The notes under the pieces: model-generated
The model's database searches: none
What the model was told of the DNA's origin: nothing
The model's input: the letters and a program-made list of their open reading frames with translations, nothing else
Made by a program: the position numbers and the translations under genes
Shown here: positions 15,214 through 23,354 of the stretch, piece after piece
How positions within the stretch are numbered: position 1 is the first letter of the stretch
Layout: the number at the start of each line of letters is the position of its first letter
Origin: a virus
Virus record (IMG/VR): IMGVR_UViG_3300030328_003717
Span: 1-60,364 of that record
DNA: 60,364 bases
Direction: 5' to 3' (one strand)

Positions 15214-15974
15214 TGGCTTTTTCTGCTGGCAAACATGCTTGGGGAATTTGTGATATTTCGGGTCAAAGATACAGACTAAAAGACATGAAGACACAGTGGA
15301 ACGGTCTTCGTGTTGGTTATGACCAATTTGACACGAAACACCCACAACTAGATCCACCACATATAGCTGCAGACCCACAAGCGCTAAGAAACCCTAGACC
15401 AGACAGAACAGAACCTGTTGCAGAAGCTTTATTAATAAGCAATCCTTTTTTGTCTACAGCTTCTAGCGCAGTAGTAACTGTTTTTGAAGACGATCATGGA
15501 AGAACAACTGGTGATAAAGTTAGGTTTAGAGGAACTGAGTCTTTTGCTGGACTCTCTGCGTCTGTTTTAGAAGATCCTGACGCATACTCAATTACGGTTA
15601 TAAACACAGACACATACAGTTTTGGTGTTTCTTCTGGCACAGCAACTAGCGCTATTAGAGGCGGAGGCGGTTTCGTTTCAGTGGGACCAGCGCAAGCTCT
15701 TTTGCCTTTAGACCCATTTAAAACATTAACTTCTGGAGCAAACGCTGAAATTCAAGTTACAGAGTTTAAACACAACAGAACTACAGGAGATACGGTTAGG
15801 CTTCGTAACACAAAAGCTTTTGACGGCATAACAACAACTATACTTGAAGCTTCGGATGGATATACAATAACAGTTGTAAACGACAATAATTATAAATTTA
15901 CTTCAACAGGAACAGCTACTACTGGCGATGTTAGCGGTGGTGGCTCAAAAGCAACAGCAGGACCTACAACATGA
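15213..15974 (+). CDS. Tail/adaptor-associated protein with two beta repeats (253 aa)
   Basis: The N-terminal 70 residues contain GICDISGQRYRLKDMKTQWNGL and KHPQLDPP, a conserved pattern in marine phage tail-module proteins that in other members has a Cys-rich zinc ribbon; most of those Cys are absent here. Two tandem copies of an about 70-residue beta module follow (RTTGDKVRFRGTESFAG and RTTGDTVRLRNTKAFDG). A related module occurs in the tail hub at 28147. Confidence 0.65.
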   Translation: MAFSAGKHAWGICDISGQRYRLKDMKTQWNGLRVGYDQFDTKHPQLDPPHIAADPQALRNPRPDRTEPVAEALLISNPFLSTASSAVVTVFEDDHGRTTGDKVRFRGTESFAGLSASVLEDPDAYSITVINTDTYSFGVSSGTATSAIRGGGGFVSVGPAQALLPLDPFKTLTSGANAEIQVTEFKHNRTTGDTVRLRNTKAFDGITTTILEASDGYTITVVNDNNYKFTSTGTATTGDVSGGGSKATAGPTT

Positions 15975-16633
15975 GTTTTACATACAGCGGACTAAAGACA
16001 GCGGTACAGAATTATATAGATAGTTCTGAAACCACTTTTGTAAACACGTTGGATACGTTTATACAACAAGCGGAAAACCGCATATTTAATACGATTGAAC
16101 TCAATGTTTTTAGAAAAAATGTAACAGGTACGGCAGCCTCTGGAAATCAATATTTGTCTGCACCAACAGATTTTATTTCTCCTTTGAGTTTGGCTGTTTT
16201 AGACAGTGACAGTAAATACACTTATTTATTATTAAAGCACCCTAGTTTCATGCGCAACTATACAACAACAGCGGCCACCACAGGATCACCTAAATATTAC
16301 GGACAGTTTGATGATGACACATTTATTTTGGCGCCAACACCAAACGCTAATTTAACTTTTGAACTGCATTATCTATATCAACCAAATTCATTGACTGCAG
16401 CGGGAGACAGTGGCACAACTTGGGTTTCAAAAAATGCTCCCGATTTACTACTGTATGGAACGTTAGTGGAAGCAAGCGTGTTTTTAAAACAAGACTTAAA
16501 CGAAACAAACATGTTTGAGGCTCGTTTTCAAGAAAACTTAGTTAGACTTAGTAATTTAATGGAAGGAAGATCTACAAGAGACGAAAATCGATTTGATAGA
16601 CAAAGAGGTTTTGTTTCTGCTTCACCTCAGTAG
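15971..16633 (+). CDS. Phage adaptor protein (220 aa)
   Basis: It starts in ATGA overlap with the upstream gene. The N-terminus YSGLKTAVQNYIDSSETTFVNTLDTFIQQAENRIFNTI and the later DFISPLSLAV and LAPTPNANLTFELHYLY are typical of the SU10-type adaptor family that links portal and tail hub. Normal length. Confidence 0.75.
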   Translation: MSFTYSGLKTAVQNYIDSSETTFVNTLDTFIQQAENRIFNTIELNVFRKNVTGTAASGNQYLSAPTDFISPLSLAVLDSDSKYTYLLLKHPSFMRNYTTTAATTGSPKYYGQFDDDTFILAPTPNANLTFELHYLYQPNSLTAAGDSGTTWVSKNAPDLLLYGTLVEASVFLKQDLNETNMFEARFQENLVRLSNLMEGRSTRDENRFDRQRGFVSASPQ

Positions 16634-17350
16634 ATGCTAGAAAACAAACTTAAAGGCAAGAAAATTGCCATAGTTGCTATGGGCAGAAGTCAAATAGACT
16701 ATCATTTGTCCATCAGCCATAGTCAAGAATACGATGAAGTTTGGACCATAGGTTCAATGTGCGCTGTTGTAAGCCCAGATAGAGCTTTTGTCATGGACCC
16801 AGCCACTCGTTTTTTTGACACAAACGATGCTGGCCCTCAAACAGAAATAATGCGCAAAACACTACCAAGACTAGATATTCCAATTTATTCTTGCACAGAA
16901 GACAACCGTGTTCCTGGGATTGTTTTATATCCTTTGCAGGAAGTCATTCAAAAAACAGGTTGCGCTTATTTTAATAATTCCATTGCTTATGCGATTGCGT
17001 TTGCTCTTTATCAAGAAGTAGGATCTATCAACATGTTTGGAGCAGATTTTACATATAAAACCAACGTGCATTTTGGAGAAATGGGACGAGCGTGCTGCGA
17101 GTTTTGGTTGTCTAAATGTATCCAAAAAGGAATAGATATTGCGATTGCACCGTCTTCTTCACTATTAGACACAAACGTATCTATACAAGAAAAATTATAT
17201 GGATACCATAGGCTTGAAGATCCACCTGTGGTATATTTAGAAAAAGGTGAATTAGTTGTTGGAAACCTTTCGGAAGTTTTAGAAGAAAAACCACTTACAG
17301 GACTTTCGGGAAGACAAGACATTGGTCCACCAGAACCAGAGAAATATTAA
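16634..17350 (+). CDS. Rossmann-like protein resembling DUF115/MptE-type enzymes
   Basis: A 238-residue protein. It has GKKIAIVAMGRSQIDYHLS near the N-terminus, DPATRFF, and NNSIAYAIAFALYQEVGSINMFGADFTY in the middle. The G-x-G-like turn followed by a strand ending in FGADF resembles the DUF115/MptE and some glycosyltransferase folds. It is an enzyme-like gene inside the tail module, with 0-1 base spacing to both neighbours, so it is part of the late operon. Substrate unknown. Confidence 0.55.
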   Translation: MLENKLKGKKIAIVAMGRSQIDYHLSISHSQEYDEVWTIGSMCAVVSPDRAFVMDPATRFFDTNDAGPQTEIMRKTLPRLDIPIYSCTEDNRVPGIVLYPLQEVIQKTGCAYFNNSIAYAIAFALYQEVGSINMFGADFTYKTNVHFGEMGRACCEFWLSKCIQKGIDIAIAPSSSLLDTNVSIQEKLYGYHRLEDPPVVYLEKGELVVGNLSEVLEEKPLTGLSGRQDIGPPEPEKY

Positions 17351-17640
17351 TGGAAACTGATTCATTTAAAATCTCCATAGGAAACCTTGGAGTAAAAACA
17401 ACACATGGTAGAGGCCATACAGTAGAAGAAGTTGCTGAAATGGCTACTAATAAATTGGTTTCGGTGAGCGACACAGCGCCGGAACCGATCAAAGCGCAAG
17501 CCCATGCCTTCAGAAATTCGTGTCAGATTATTATTGCTCATTACATGCGTGAGGCAATTAAAAACCACATGTGTACGATAGGCAATCAATTAGAAGCGCA
17601 AGGACATAAAGACCTTGCAGAAATTATTAGGAGGCTATAA
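17350..17640 (+). CDS. Conserved-looking hypothetical protein (96 aa)
   Basis: A mostly helical protein with KTTHGRGHTVEEVAEMATNKLVSVS and a C-terminal amphipathic helix. It shares TAATG junctions with both neighbours. No function known. Confidence 0.65.
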   Translation: METDSFKISIGNLGVKTTHGRGHTVEEVAEMATNKLVSVSDTAPEPIKAQAHAFRNSCQIIIAHYMREAIKNHMCTIGNQLEAQGHKDLAEIIRRL

Positions 17641-18071
17641 TGGCTATAACACAAGCAATGTGTACTTCTTTCAAAAGTGAGCTTTTGCAAGCGGTACATA
17701 ACTTTAAAGCAACTGGAGGAAACTCCTTTAAGCTTGCTTTGTACACTAGCTCCGCGACCATGAGTGCTTCTACCACAGCTTATAGTACAAACCAAGAAGC
17801 ATCAGGAACGAACTATACTGCGGGTGGTGCAGCTTTAACAAACGTCAATCCTACAACATCAGGAACAACTGCGTACACTGATTTTGCTGATTTGACTTTT
17901 GGAACAGCTACTGTCACTGCGAGAGGTTGTATGATTTATAATGATACAGCTACTGGCGATCCAGCAGTCGCCGTTTTTGATTTCGGTGGAGACAAAACAA
18001 GTACAGCAGGTAGTTTTACAATATCTTTTCCAACCGCAGACGCAAGTAACGCTGTTATTAGAATAGCGTAA
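17640..18071 (+). CDS. Tail-module structural protein (143 aa)
   Basis: The product begins MAITQAMCTSFKSELLQAVHNF and is then Thr/Ala/Gly/Ser-rich with a beta-type pattern (YTSSATMSASTTAY, TFGTATVTARGCMIYND). Proteins of this type are common in tail modules of marine phages. Function unknown. Confidence 0.65.
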   Translation: MAITQAMCTSFKSELLQAVHNFKATGGNSFKLALYTSSATMSASTTAYSTNQEASGTNYTAGGAALTNVNPTTSGTTAYTDFADLTFGTATVTARGCMIYNDTATGDPAVAVFDFGGDKTSTAGSFTISFPTADASNAVIRIA

Positions 18072-18078
18072 ACCAGTT

Positions 18079-18912
18079 ATGTCTGGTTGGGGTCGGTCCA
18101 CATGGGGCACTGGTCCTTGGGGTGAACCTGCAATAGTTAATGTTACAGTTAATGTAACAGGCGTTGCGGGAACAACTGCACTAGGAACAGAAACCGTTAG
18201 TTGTGATGCTAATGTCGCAGAGACAGGTGTCGCTGCTACGGGTGGTATTGGCAGTTTAACTGTAACGGGTGTTGCTAATGTTACGGAAACAGGTGTCGCT
18301 GGAACAAGTGCACTAGGATCATTAAGTATATCCGCTGATGCGAATGTAAGCGAAACAGGAGTTGCTGGTACAGGAGCAGTAAATAGCTTAACTGTTACAG
18401 GTGTAGCTAATCTTTCTGTAACAGGAGTTGCTGGTACTAGTGCTTTAGGCACAGAATCAGTAAGCGGTGATGCGAATGTCAGCGAAACAGGAGTAGCTGG
18501 TACTGGTGCTGTCGGCACAGTTGTTCCAAATGGAGCAGCCATTGTAGGTGTTAGCGGTGCTGCCTCAACGATATCACAAGGCGATGAAACAGTTACTTGT
18601 GACGCGAATGTTTATCCGACAGGAATAGCTGCTACAAGTGCGTTAGGCACAATCAGCACTGTTAGTAATAATGTTATTTCTGTTACGCAAAGTGCTAGTA
18701 CAGGACAAGTTGGCGACCTTACTCCTCAAGCAAGTGCAGGAGCTTCAGTTACAGGAGTAGAGGGAACAGGCCAAATTAGTCAACTCCTTGTTTGGGGCAA
18801 CATTGTTCCAGGGCAAGACGCTGAATGGGCCGTGATTGACGATTCTCAAACAGCAAGTTGGTCTGAGATAGATGATTCTCAGTCCCCAGATTGGACAGAT
18901 GTTGCGGCATAA
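18079..18912 (+). CDS. Repeat-containing virion protein (277 aa)
   Basis: After MSGWGRSTWGTGPWGEP it is built of about ten degenerate 17-19-residue repeats of the form TGVAGTxALGTxxVS-DANVxE. The repeats are likely to form beta-structure in a fibre. The C-terminus has two copies of AxWxxIDDSQ. It lies directly before the long repeat fibre. Confidence 0.7.
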   Translation: MSGWGRSTWGTGPWGEPAIVNVTVNVTGVAGTTALGTETVSCDANVAETGVAATGGIGSLTVTGVANVTETGVAGTSALGSLSISADANVSETGVAGTGAVNSLTVTGVANLSVTGVAGTSALGTESVSGDANVSETGVAGTGAVGTVVPNGAAIVGVSGAASTISQGDETVTCDANVYPTGIAATSALGTISTVSNNVISVTQSASTGQVGDLTPQASAGASVTGVEGTGQISQLLVWGNIVPGQDAEWAVIDDSQTASWSEIDDSQSPDWTDVAA

Positions 18913-18930
18913 TAATATAAAGACTATAAT
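18902..18930 (+). promoter_or_regulatory. Possible internal promoter before the tail fibre
   Basis: TTGCGG (18902-18907), 17 bases, perfect TATAAT (18925-18930). The -35 is weak. It would start transcription just before the fibre gene. Confidence 0.4.
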
Positions 18931-18953
18931 CTATTAAATAACGGAGGCATTTA

Positions 18954-21806
18954 GTGGCAACTTATGTAAATGATTTAAGGCTTAAAGAAATCGCTACAGG
19001 CGATGAGTCGGGTACTTGGGGAACCAGTACCAACACAAATTTAGAATTAATTGCGGAAGCATGGGGTTCTGGCTCAGAAGCCATTACAGGAACAACCCAC
19101 ACAATCACGATGGCAGATGGTACTGCCGATGCAGCGAGAGCCTTTGCTCTAACGCTGACAGGATCAATCACCGCAACCAATACAGTAACTCTCGCACCGA
19201 ACACAGTCAGTAAGACTTGGGTGATTCAAAACAACGCAGGTTATCAAGTAACGATATCTCAAGGCACAGGCGCAAATGTAGTCATTCCGAATGGCGGAAT
19301 CAAGATGGTTGTCACCGATGGTGCTGGTGCAGGTGCTGCTGTAACTGACGTATTAGATATGACAGGCGGTACAGGTAATGTCGGACTAGGTTCTGGCTCA
19401 CTCGGTACAGCAATTACGACAGGAACGGATAATGTAGCCATAGGTGAGAATGCACTTGATGCAGTCACGACTGGCTCAGATAACACAGTGGTTGGAGACA
19501 ATGCTGCTACTGCTTTAACCACAGGTAATTTTAATACTGCTATCGGTTCTGGAGCATTAATTACACAAACAACAGGAAGTTACAACACCGCAGTGGGTTA
19601 TTTATCTTTAACAGCAAACACAACAGGTATAGCAAATGTTGGGTTGGGAGAGTCCACACTAGCAGCAAACACAACTGGAGATAATAATACTGCACTAGGT
19701 TATGGTGCATTAGCAGTAAACACCACAGGCAGTGAAAATACGGCAGTGGGCAGAAACGCTCTTGATGCGAATACCACAGCAGACAATAACACAGCCGTCG
19801 GTTATGCTGCTTTAGGAGCAAACACCACAGGTACAGGTAACACAGCAGTTGGTCAGACTTCTCTAAATAATGCTACTACAGCCGATAACAATACAGCATT
19901 TGGTAGAAATGCTTTATCCTCAACCACAACAGGACACAGTAATACAGCCGTGGGTAAATCTGCTTTGTATGGTAATACAACAGGTAATTATAATGTTGCT
20001 GTTGGTCTTAATGCTGGTCAAGGTACAACAGGCAGTAACAATACATCAGTTGGGTATGAGGCTTTAAAGCCTGTAACCACAGGTGAATACAATGTAGCTA
20101 TAGGTTCTCTTGCTTTAACAGCAAATACAACTGGTTCGCAAAACACAGGTATGGGATATTCAGCAATGAATGTAAATACCACTGGCGATAATAATACTGC
20201 TATGGGTTTTGGCGCATTAGATGCTAATACCACAGCCGATAACAACTCCGCAGTTGGTTATGCAGCTTTAGGAGCAAATACCACAGGTACTTCAAATACA
20301 GCAGTGGGTGCAACTGCTTTAGATGCCAACACCACAGCCAACAACAATACAGCCGTCGGTTATGCTGCTTTAGGAGCAAATACCACAGGACACAGTAATA
20401 CCGCTGTGGGTAAAAATGCAGGTACTGCAATTACAACTGGTGATGAAAATGTTGCTATTGGAAGTGATGCTTTAGAAGCTGCAACTACAGGAGGTTCAAA
20501 TACGGCTGTTGGTCAAAATGCTTTATTAAGTAACACGACTGCTTCAAGTAACACCGCAGTTGGAAAATCATCTTTAGCATCAAACACCACAGGCGGAGAA
20601 AATGTTGCAGTTGGAACTAGTACTTTAGGAGCAAATACTACAGGCGCACAAAACGTGGCAGTAGGTTCAAATGCTTTAGACGCTAACACAACGGCAGCAA
20701 ATAACACGGCAGTTGGCTACAATGCTTTGACAGGAAATACCACAGGAACAGCAAACGTAGCGGTAGGTACTGCATCTTTGGTAAGTAATACAACTGCTTC
20801 AAATAACACTGCAGTTGGATATGCAGCTTTAAACGCAAATACCACAGGCTCTGAAAATACTGCAGTAGGACAAAATGCTGGCGATGCTATAACAACGGCT
20901 GCTGCAAATGTTGCTGTGGGTCAATCTTCGCTTTCAGGAGCTACTACTGGTGGTAATAACACCGCCATAGGAGTAGATGCTCTTAATGGACTTACAACAG
21001 GATCAGGTAATGTTGCAGTGGGTAAAAGTTGCGCAGATGCTTATAATGCAAACAATCTTACAGCAGTTGGTTATGGTGCGCTTGGTGCTGCTACAACAGG
21101 CGGTGGAAACGTGGCTATGGGCTATAATGCACTAGCAGCAAACACCACTGGAGACAACAACACGGCATTTGGTTATGAGGCTTCGGAATCAACCACTACT
21201 GGCACAAATAACACTGCTGTGGGTTCTCAAGCACTGGATGCTCATACAACAGGACATAGTAATGCTTGTTTTGGGTATGCAGCAGGTGGAGACATAACTA
21301 CTGGCGGAAATAATATATGTGTTGGTAATCAGGCTGGAACTTCGGCTGGACCAGGAGGCTCTATTACCACAGGTAATAATTCTCTTGTTTTAGGTAATGA
21401 TAGCATTAGTGCTTTTTATTGTGCCGATACAACTATTTCATCTTCAGATGTTAGGGATAAAACAGACATAACTGACTTTAACGCAGGATTAGACTTTATT
21501 AATAAAATGCAACCTGTTACTTATAAATGGGATAAAAGAAGTTGGTACAGTGATGACCTTTCTGTAGTTCCTGATGGAAGTAAAAAAGAGAATAAAACTA
21601 ATGTTGGTTTTAGAGCGCAAGACGTAGTGGAATTAGAAAAAGAAATAGGTTTTGCTAACGACAAAAACGATATGCTGTTTGCAAGTTTAACAGACGATGA
21701 AAAAAGATACGGAATGAAGTACGAAAGACTGGTAACAGTTATAGTAAATGCAATCCAAGAACTCTCAGCAGATGTTGAAGAATTAAAATCAAAAATAGAG
21801 GAATAA
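18954..21806 (+). CDS. Long tail fibre with trimeric-adhesin-like repeats and C-terminal S74 chaperone
   Basis: GTG start with GGAGG upstream; 950 residues. The N-terminal about 130 residues probably attach to the virion. Residues about 145-825 hold about 39 repeats of 17 residues, consensus TTGxxNTAVGYxALxAN, like the head repeats of YadA/Hep_Hag trimeric adhesins. The end is a Peptidase_S74 intramolecular chaperone: SDVRDK at 831-836 gives the Ser-x4-Lys spacing of the catalytic dyad of K1F endosialidase (S831, K836), followed by MQPVTYKW and a C-terminal coiled coil. The fibre should trimerise and release this domain by self-cleavage. It probably binds the host surface. Confidence 0.85.
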   Translation: MATYVNDLRLKEIATGDESGTWGTSTNTNLELIAEAWGSGSEAITGTTHTITMADGTADAARAFALTLTGSITATNTVTLAPNTVSKTWVIQNNAGYQVTISQGTGANVVIPNGGIKMVVTDGAGAGAAVTDVLDMTGGTGNVGLGSGSLGTAITTGTDNVAIGENALDAVTTGSDNTVVGDNAATALTTGNFNTAIGSGALITQTTGSYNTAVGYLSLTANTTGIANVGLGESTLAANTTGDNNTALGYGALAVNTTGSENTAVGRNALDANTTADNNTAVGYAALGANTTGTGNTAVGQTSLNNATTADNNTAFGRNALSSTTTGHSNTAVGKSALYGNTTGNYNVAVGLNAGQGTTGSNNTSVGYEALKPVTTGEYNVAIGSLALTANTTGSQNTGMGYSAMNVNTTGDNNTAMGFGALDANTTADNNSAVGYAALGANTTGTSNTAVGATALDANTTANNNTAVGYAALGANTTGHSNTAVGKNAGTAITTGDENVAIGSDALEAATTGGSNTAVGQNALLSNTTASSNTAVGKSSLASNTTGGENVAVGTSTLGANTTGAQNVAVGSNALDANTTAANNTAVGYNALTGNTTGTANVAVGTASLVSNTTASNNTAVGYAALNANTTGSENTAVGQNAGDAITTAAANVAVGQSSLSGATTGGNNTAIGVDALNGLTTGSGNVAVGKSCADAYNANNLTAVGYGALGAATTGGGNVAMGYNALAANTTGDNNTAFGYEASESTTTGTNNTAVGSQALDAHTTGHSNACFGYAAGGDITTGGNNICVGNQAGTSAGPGGSITTGNNSLVLGNDSISAFYCADTTISSSDVRDKTDITDFNAGLDFINKMQPVTYKWDKRSWYSDDLSVVPDGSKKENKTNVGFRAQDVVELEKEIGFANDKNDMLFASLTDDEKRYGMKYERLVTVIVNAIQELSADVEELKSKIEE
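19380..21420 (+). repeat. Tandem 51-bp coding repeats in the fibre gene
   Basis: About 39 degenerate 51-bp units encode the 17-residue TTGxxNTAVG repeats. Several neighbouring units are nearly alike at DNA level (for example around 19780-19830 and 20335-20385), so unequal recombination could change the fibre length. Confidence 0.85.
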
Positions 21807-21809
21807 AAA

Positions 21810-22130
21810 ATGGCAGTAACTAAAACGCTAACGAAATCTATTCCCCATGTAAAATCAAGCAAGGTTGAGCAATGGGATTTAGAAATGACTTACGAGAACG
21901 ACAGTGAAGGTGATGCAACTTATTACAAGTCTGTATTTAGTCACACAGCGGTCGCAGCCGATGGTGATTTTACCAAAGCAGCTAAAAGTTCGTTTAATCT
22001 GGCAGCACTGACAGCAATGTTTCCAACAGCACATTGGGATACAGTATTTGCAAGTCAGGTAGATTCAGTGATTACGAATCCCGCTACACCAGCAGTGGCA
22101 GATAACGACTTTTCAGTACCTTCTAGCTAG
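21810..22130 (+). CDS. Hypothetical protein (106 aa) after the tail fibre
   Basis: It starts 3 bases after the fibre stop and ends 2 bases before the oxygenase gene. No motif recognised. The position suggests a tail-associated role. Confidence 0.6.
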   Translation: MAVTKTLTKSIPHVKSSKVEQWDLEMTYENDSEGDATYYKSVFSHTAVAADGDFTKAAKSSFNLAALTAMFPTAHWDTVFASQVDSVITNPATPAVADNDFSVPSS

Positions 22131-22132
22131 TC

Positions 22133-22858
22133 ATGGCTGACAAAGAGGCAGTGCCTGTAGAGGGTACAGATATTGATGTTAATATCTGGACAATGCCTGC
22201 GGTTTTCGTATTAGAGACTCGTATGCCAGACGGCATGGTTGAGGACTTAAATACCTATCTTGACGATCTTAGAGAACAAGCAGATAAAGAATCATTGGCT
22301 CATTCATTGGTAGGACAGATTGCTCATGGTGAGCAACTGAACATGGACCCAGAGCATGAGAAGGTTAGACAGTATTCTAAGTTTGTAACTTTGTTAGGCG
22401 CTCAATACATTAATCATTTTATGAAAAGCACAGGACAATCTTTACCTAAAAATAGGCAGGTTTCTATAGACGAAACGTGGTCGGTGCATAGTTATGAGGG
22501 TGATTACAACCCTATACACGATCACGGCACTAAAACGATTATGGGTATATCAACAACTTGTTGGACTAAAGTACCACAACAAATACTGGATCAACCTGCT
22601 GCTGGAAGTCCTTTATATAATAAATATGAAGCGTCTGGTGCGTGTGATGGTTATTTAGCTTTTAATTATGGTCGTAATGAAATAATGAATGTAGAACGAT
22701 TGAGACCACCACAAAGTTTTGAAGTACAGCCTGAAGTCGGAAAACTATACATTTTTCCATCCTGGCTTTCTCACATGGTTTATCCATTTAGAGGCGAAGG
22801 CGAAAGACGAACAGTTGCTTCTAACCTTAATTGTTGGGAAGTAGAGGAAGCAGCATGA
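22133..22858 (+). CDS. Putative 2-oxoglutarate/Fe(II)-dependent oxygenase
   Basis: A 241-residue protein. NPIHDHGT supplies an H-x-H pair (H129, H131), a second metal ligand is likely H214 in SWLSHMVYPF, and RR at 225-226 before TVASNL is placed to bind 2-oxoglutarate. This fits the phage-common 2OG-Fe(II) oxygenase type with a double-stranded beta-helix. Substrate unknown; the place among tail genes suggests modification of a virion or host-surface molecule. Confidence 0.75.
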   Translation: MADKEAVPVEGTDIDVNIWTMPAVFVLETRMPDGMVEDLNTYLDDLREQADKESLAHSLVGQIAHGEQLNMDPEHEKVRQYSKFVTLLGAQYINHFMKSTGQSLPKNRQVSIDETWSVHSYEGDYNPIHDHGTKTIMGISTTCWTKVPQQILDQPAAGSPLYNKYEASGACDGYLAFNYGRNEIMNVERLRPPQSFEVQPEVGKLYIFPSWLSHMVYPFRGEGERRTVASNLNCWEVEEAA

Positions 22859-23037
22859 GCAAACTTACCATAGCTGAAGTGAACGCTAAAATAGAAAAAC
22901 ACGAAGCGGTTTGTGCAGAGCGTTGGCTAGAAGTTTTACACAGAGTTACTAGACTTGAACAATTCATTTTGATAACTTTGATTACGCTTGTTATGAGTAT
23001 GGCAGGCATAATTTTTAAAGTAATAACAGGGGAATAA
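22855..23037 (+). CDS. Small coiled-coil plus C-terminal membrane helix protein (60 aa), holin/XhlA-like
   Basis: ATG at 22855 overlaps the upstream stop as ATGA and follows AGAGGAAG. A charged helix (residues 1-38) is followed by one membrane segment (FILITLITLVMSMAGIIF) and a short charged tail. This layout is like XhlA-type lysis accessory proteins. It is the first of a run of small membrane proteins. Confidence 0.6.
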   Translation: MSKLTIAEVNAKIEKHEAVCAERWLEVLHRVTRLEQFILITLITLVMSMAGIIFKVITGE

Positions 23038-23038
23038 T

Positions 23039-23203
23039 ATGCAAACATTTGCAAATATAATGGCGATTATAATGACGGTTGTAACAACCGCTAGTGTGAT
23101 CGCTATGGTAACACCAACACCGCAAAAAACGGGTTGGATGAAAAAAGTGTATTCAATCATCGATATGTGTGCATTGAATATTTGGAAAGCAAAAGATAAA
23201 TAA
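23039..23203 (+). CDS. Small single-pass membrane protein (54 aa)
   Basis: ATG at 23039 follows AGGGGAA. An N-terminal membrane helix (IMAIIMTVVTTASVIAMV) is followed by TPTPQKTGWMKKVYSIID and a basic tail. Small phage proteins with the order membrane helix, TPTP, then amphipathic helix are common; the function is unknown, lysis-related at a guess. Confidence 0.65.
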   Translation: MQTFANIMAIIMTVVTTASVIAMVTPTPQKTGWMKKVYSIIDMCALNIWKAKDK

Positions 23204-23335
23204 ATGTATGAACTGTTCCAAAGAGGGAAAATCTCAAAAGAAGTCTTTAACGAATTTCAATTCTACAAAAGATCTTTCTGGATTTGTTTTTCCTACGTTC
23301 TTTGGGACACGTTCAGAGCTTTTGGCCTAATATAA
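23204..23335 (+). CDS. Hypothetical small protein (43 aa)
   Basis: ATG immediately after the upstream stop. It is aromatic-rich (FNEFQFYKRSFWICFSYVLWDTF). No ribosome site of its own, so translation is probably coupled. It fills the gap before the next ribosome site. Confidence 0.45.
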   Translation: MYELFQRGKISKEVFNEFQFYKRSFWICFSYVLWDTFRAFGLI

Positions 23336-23354
23336 ATTTAAGGAGGAAACGGCC

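Noticed and set aside
17859-18542. Leftward 227-codon frame of Pro/Val/Thr repeats
   Set aside because: Antisense shadow of the repeat protein at 18079-18912.
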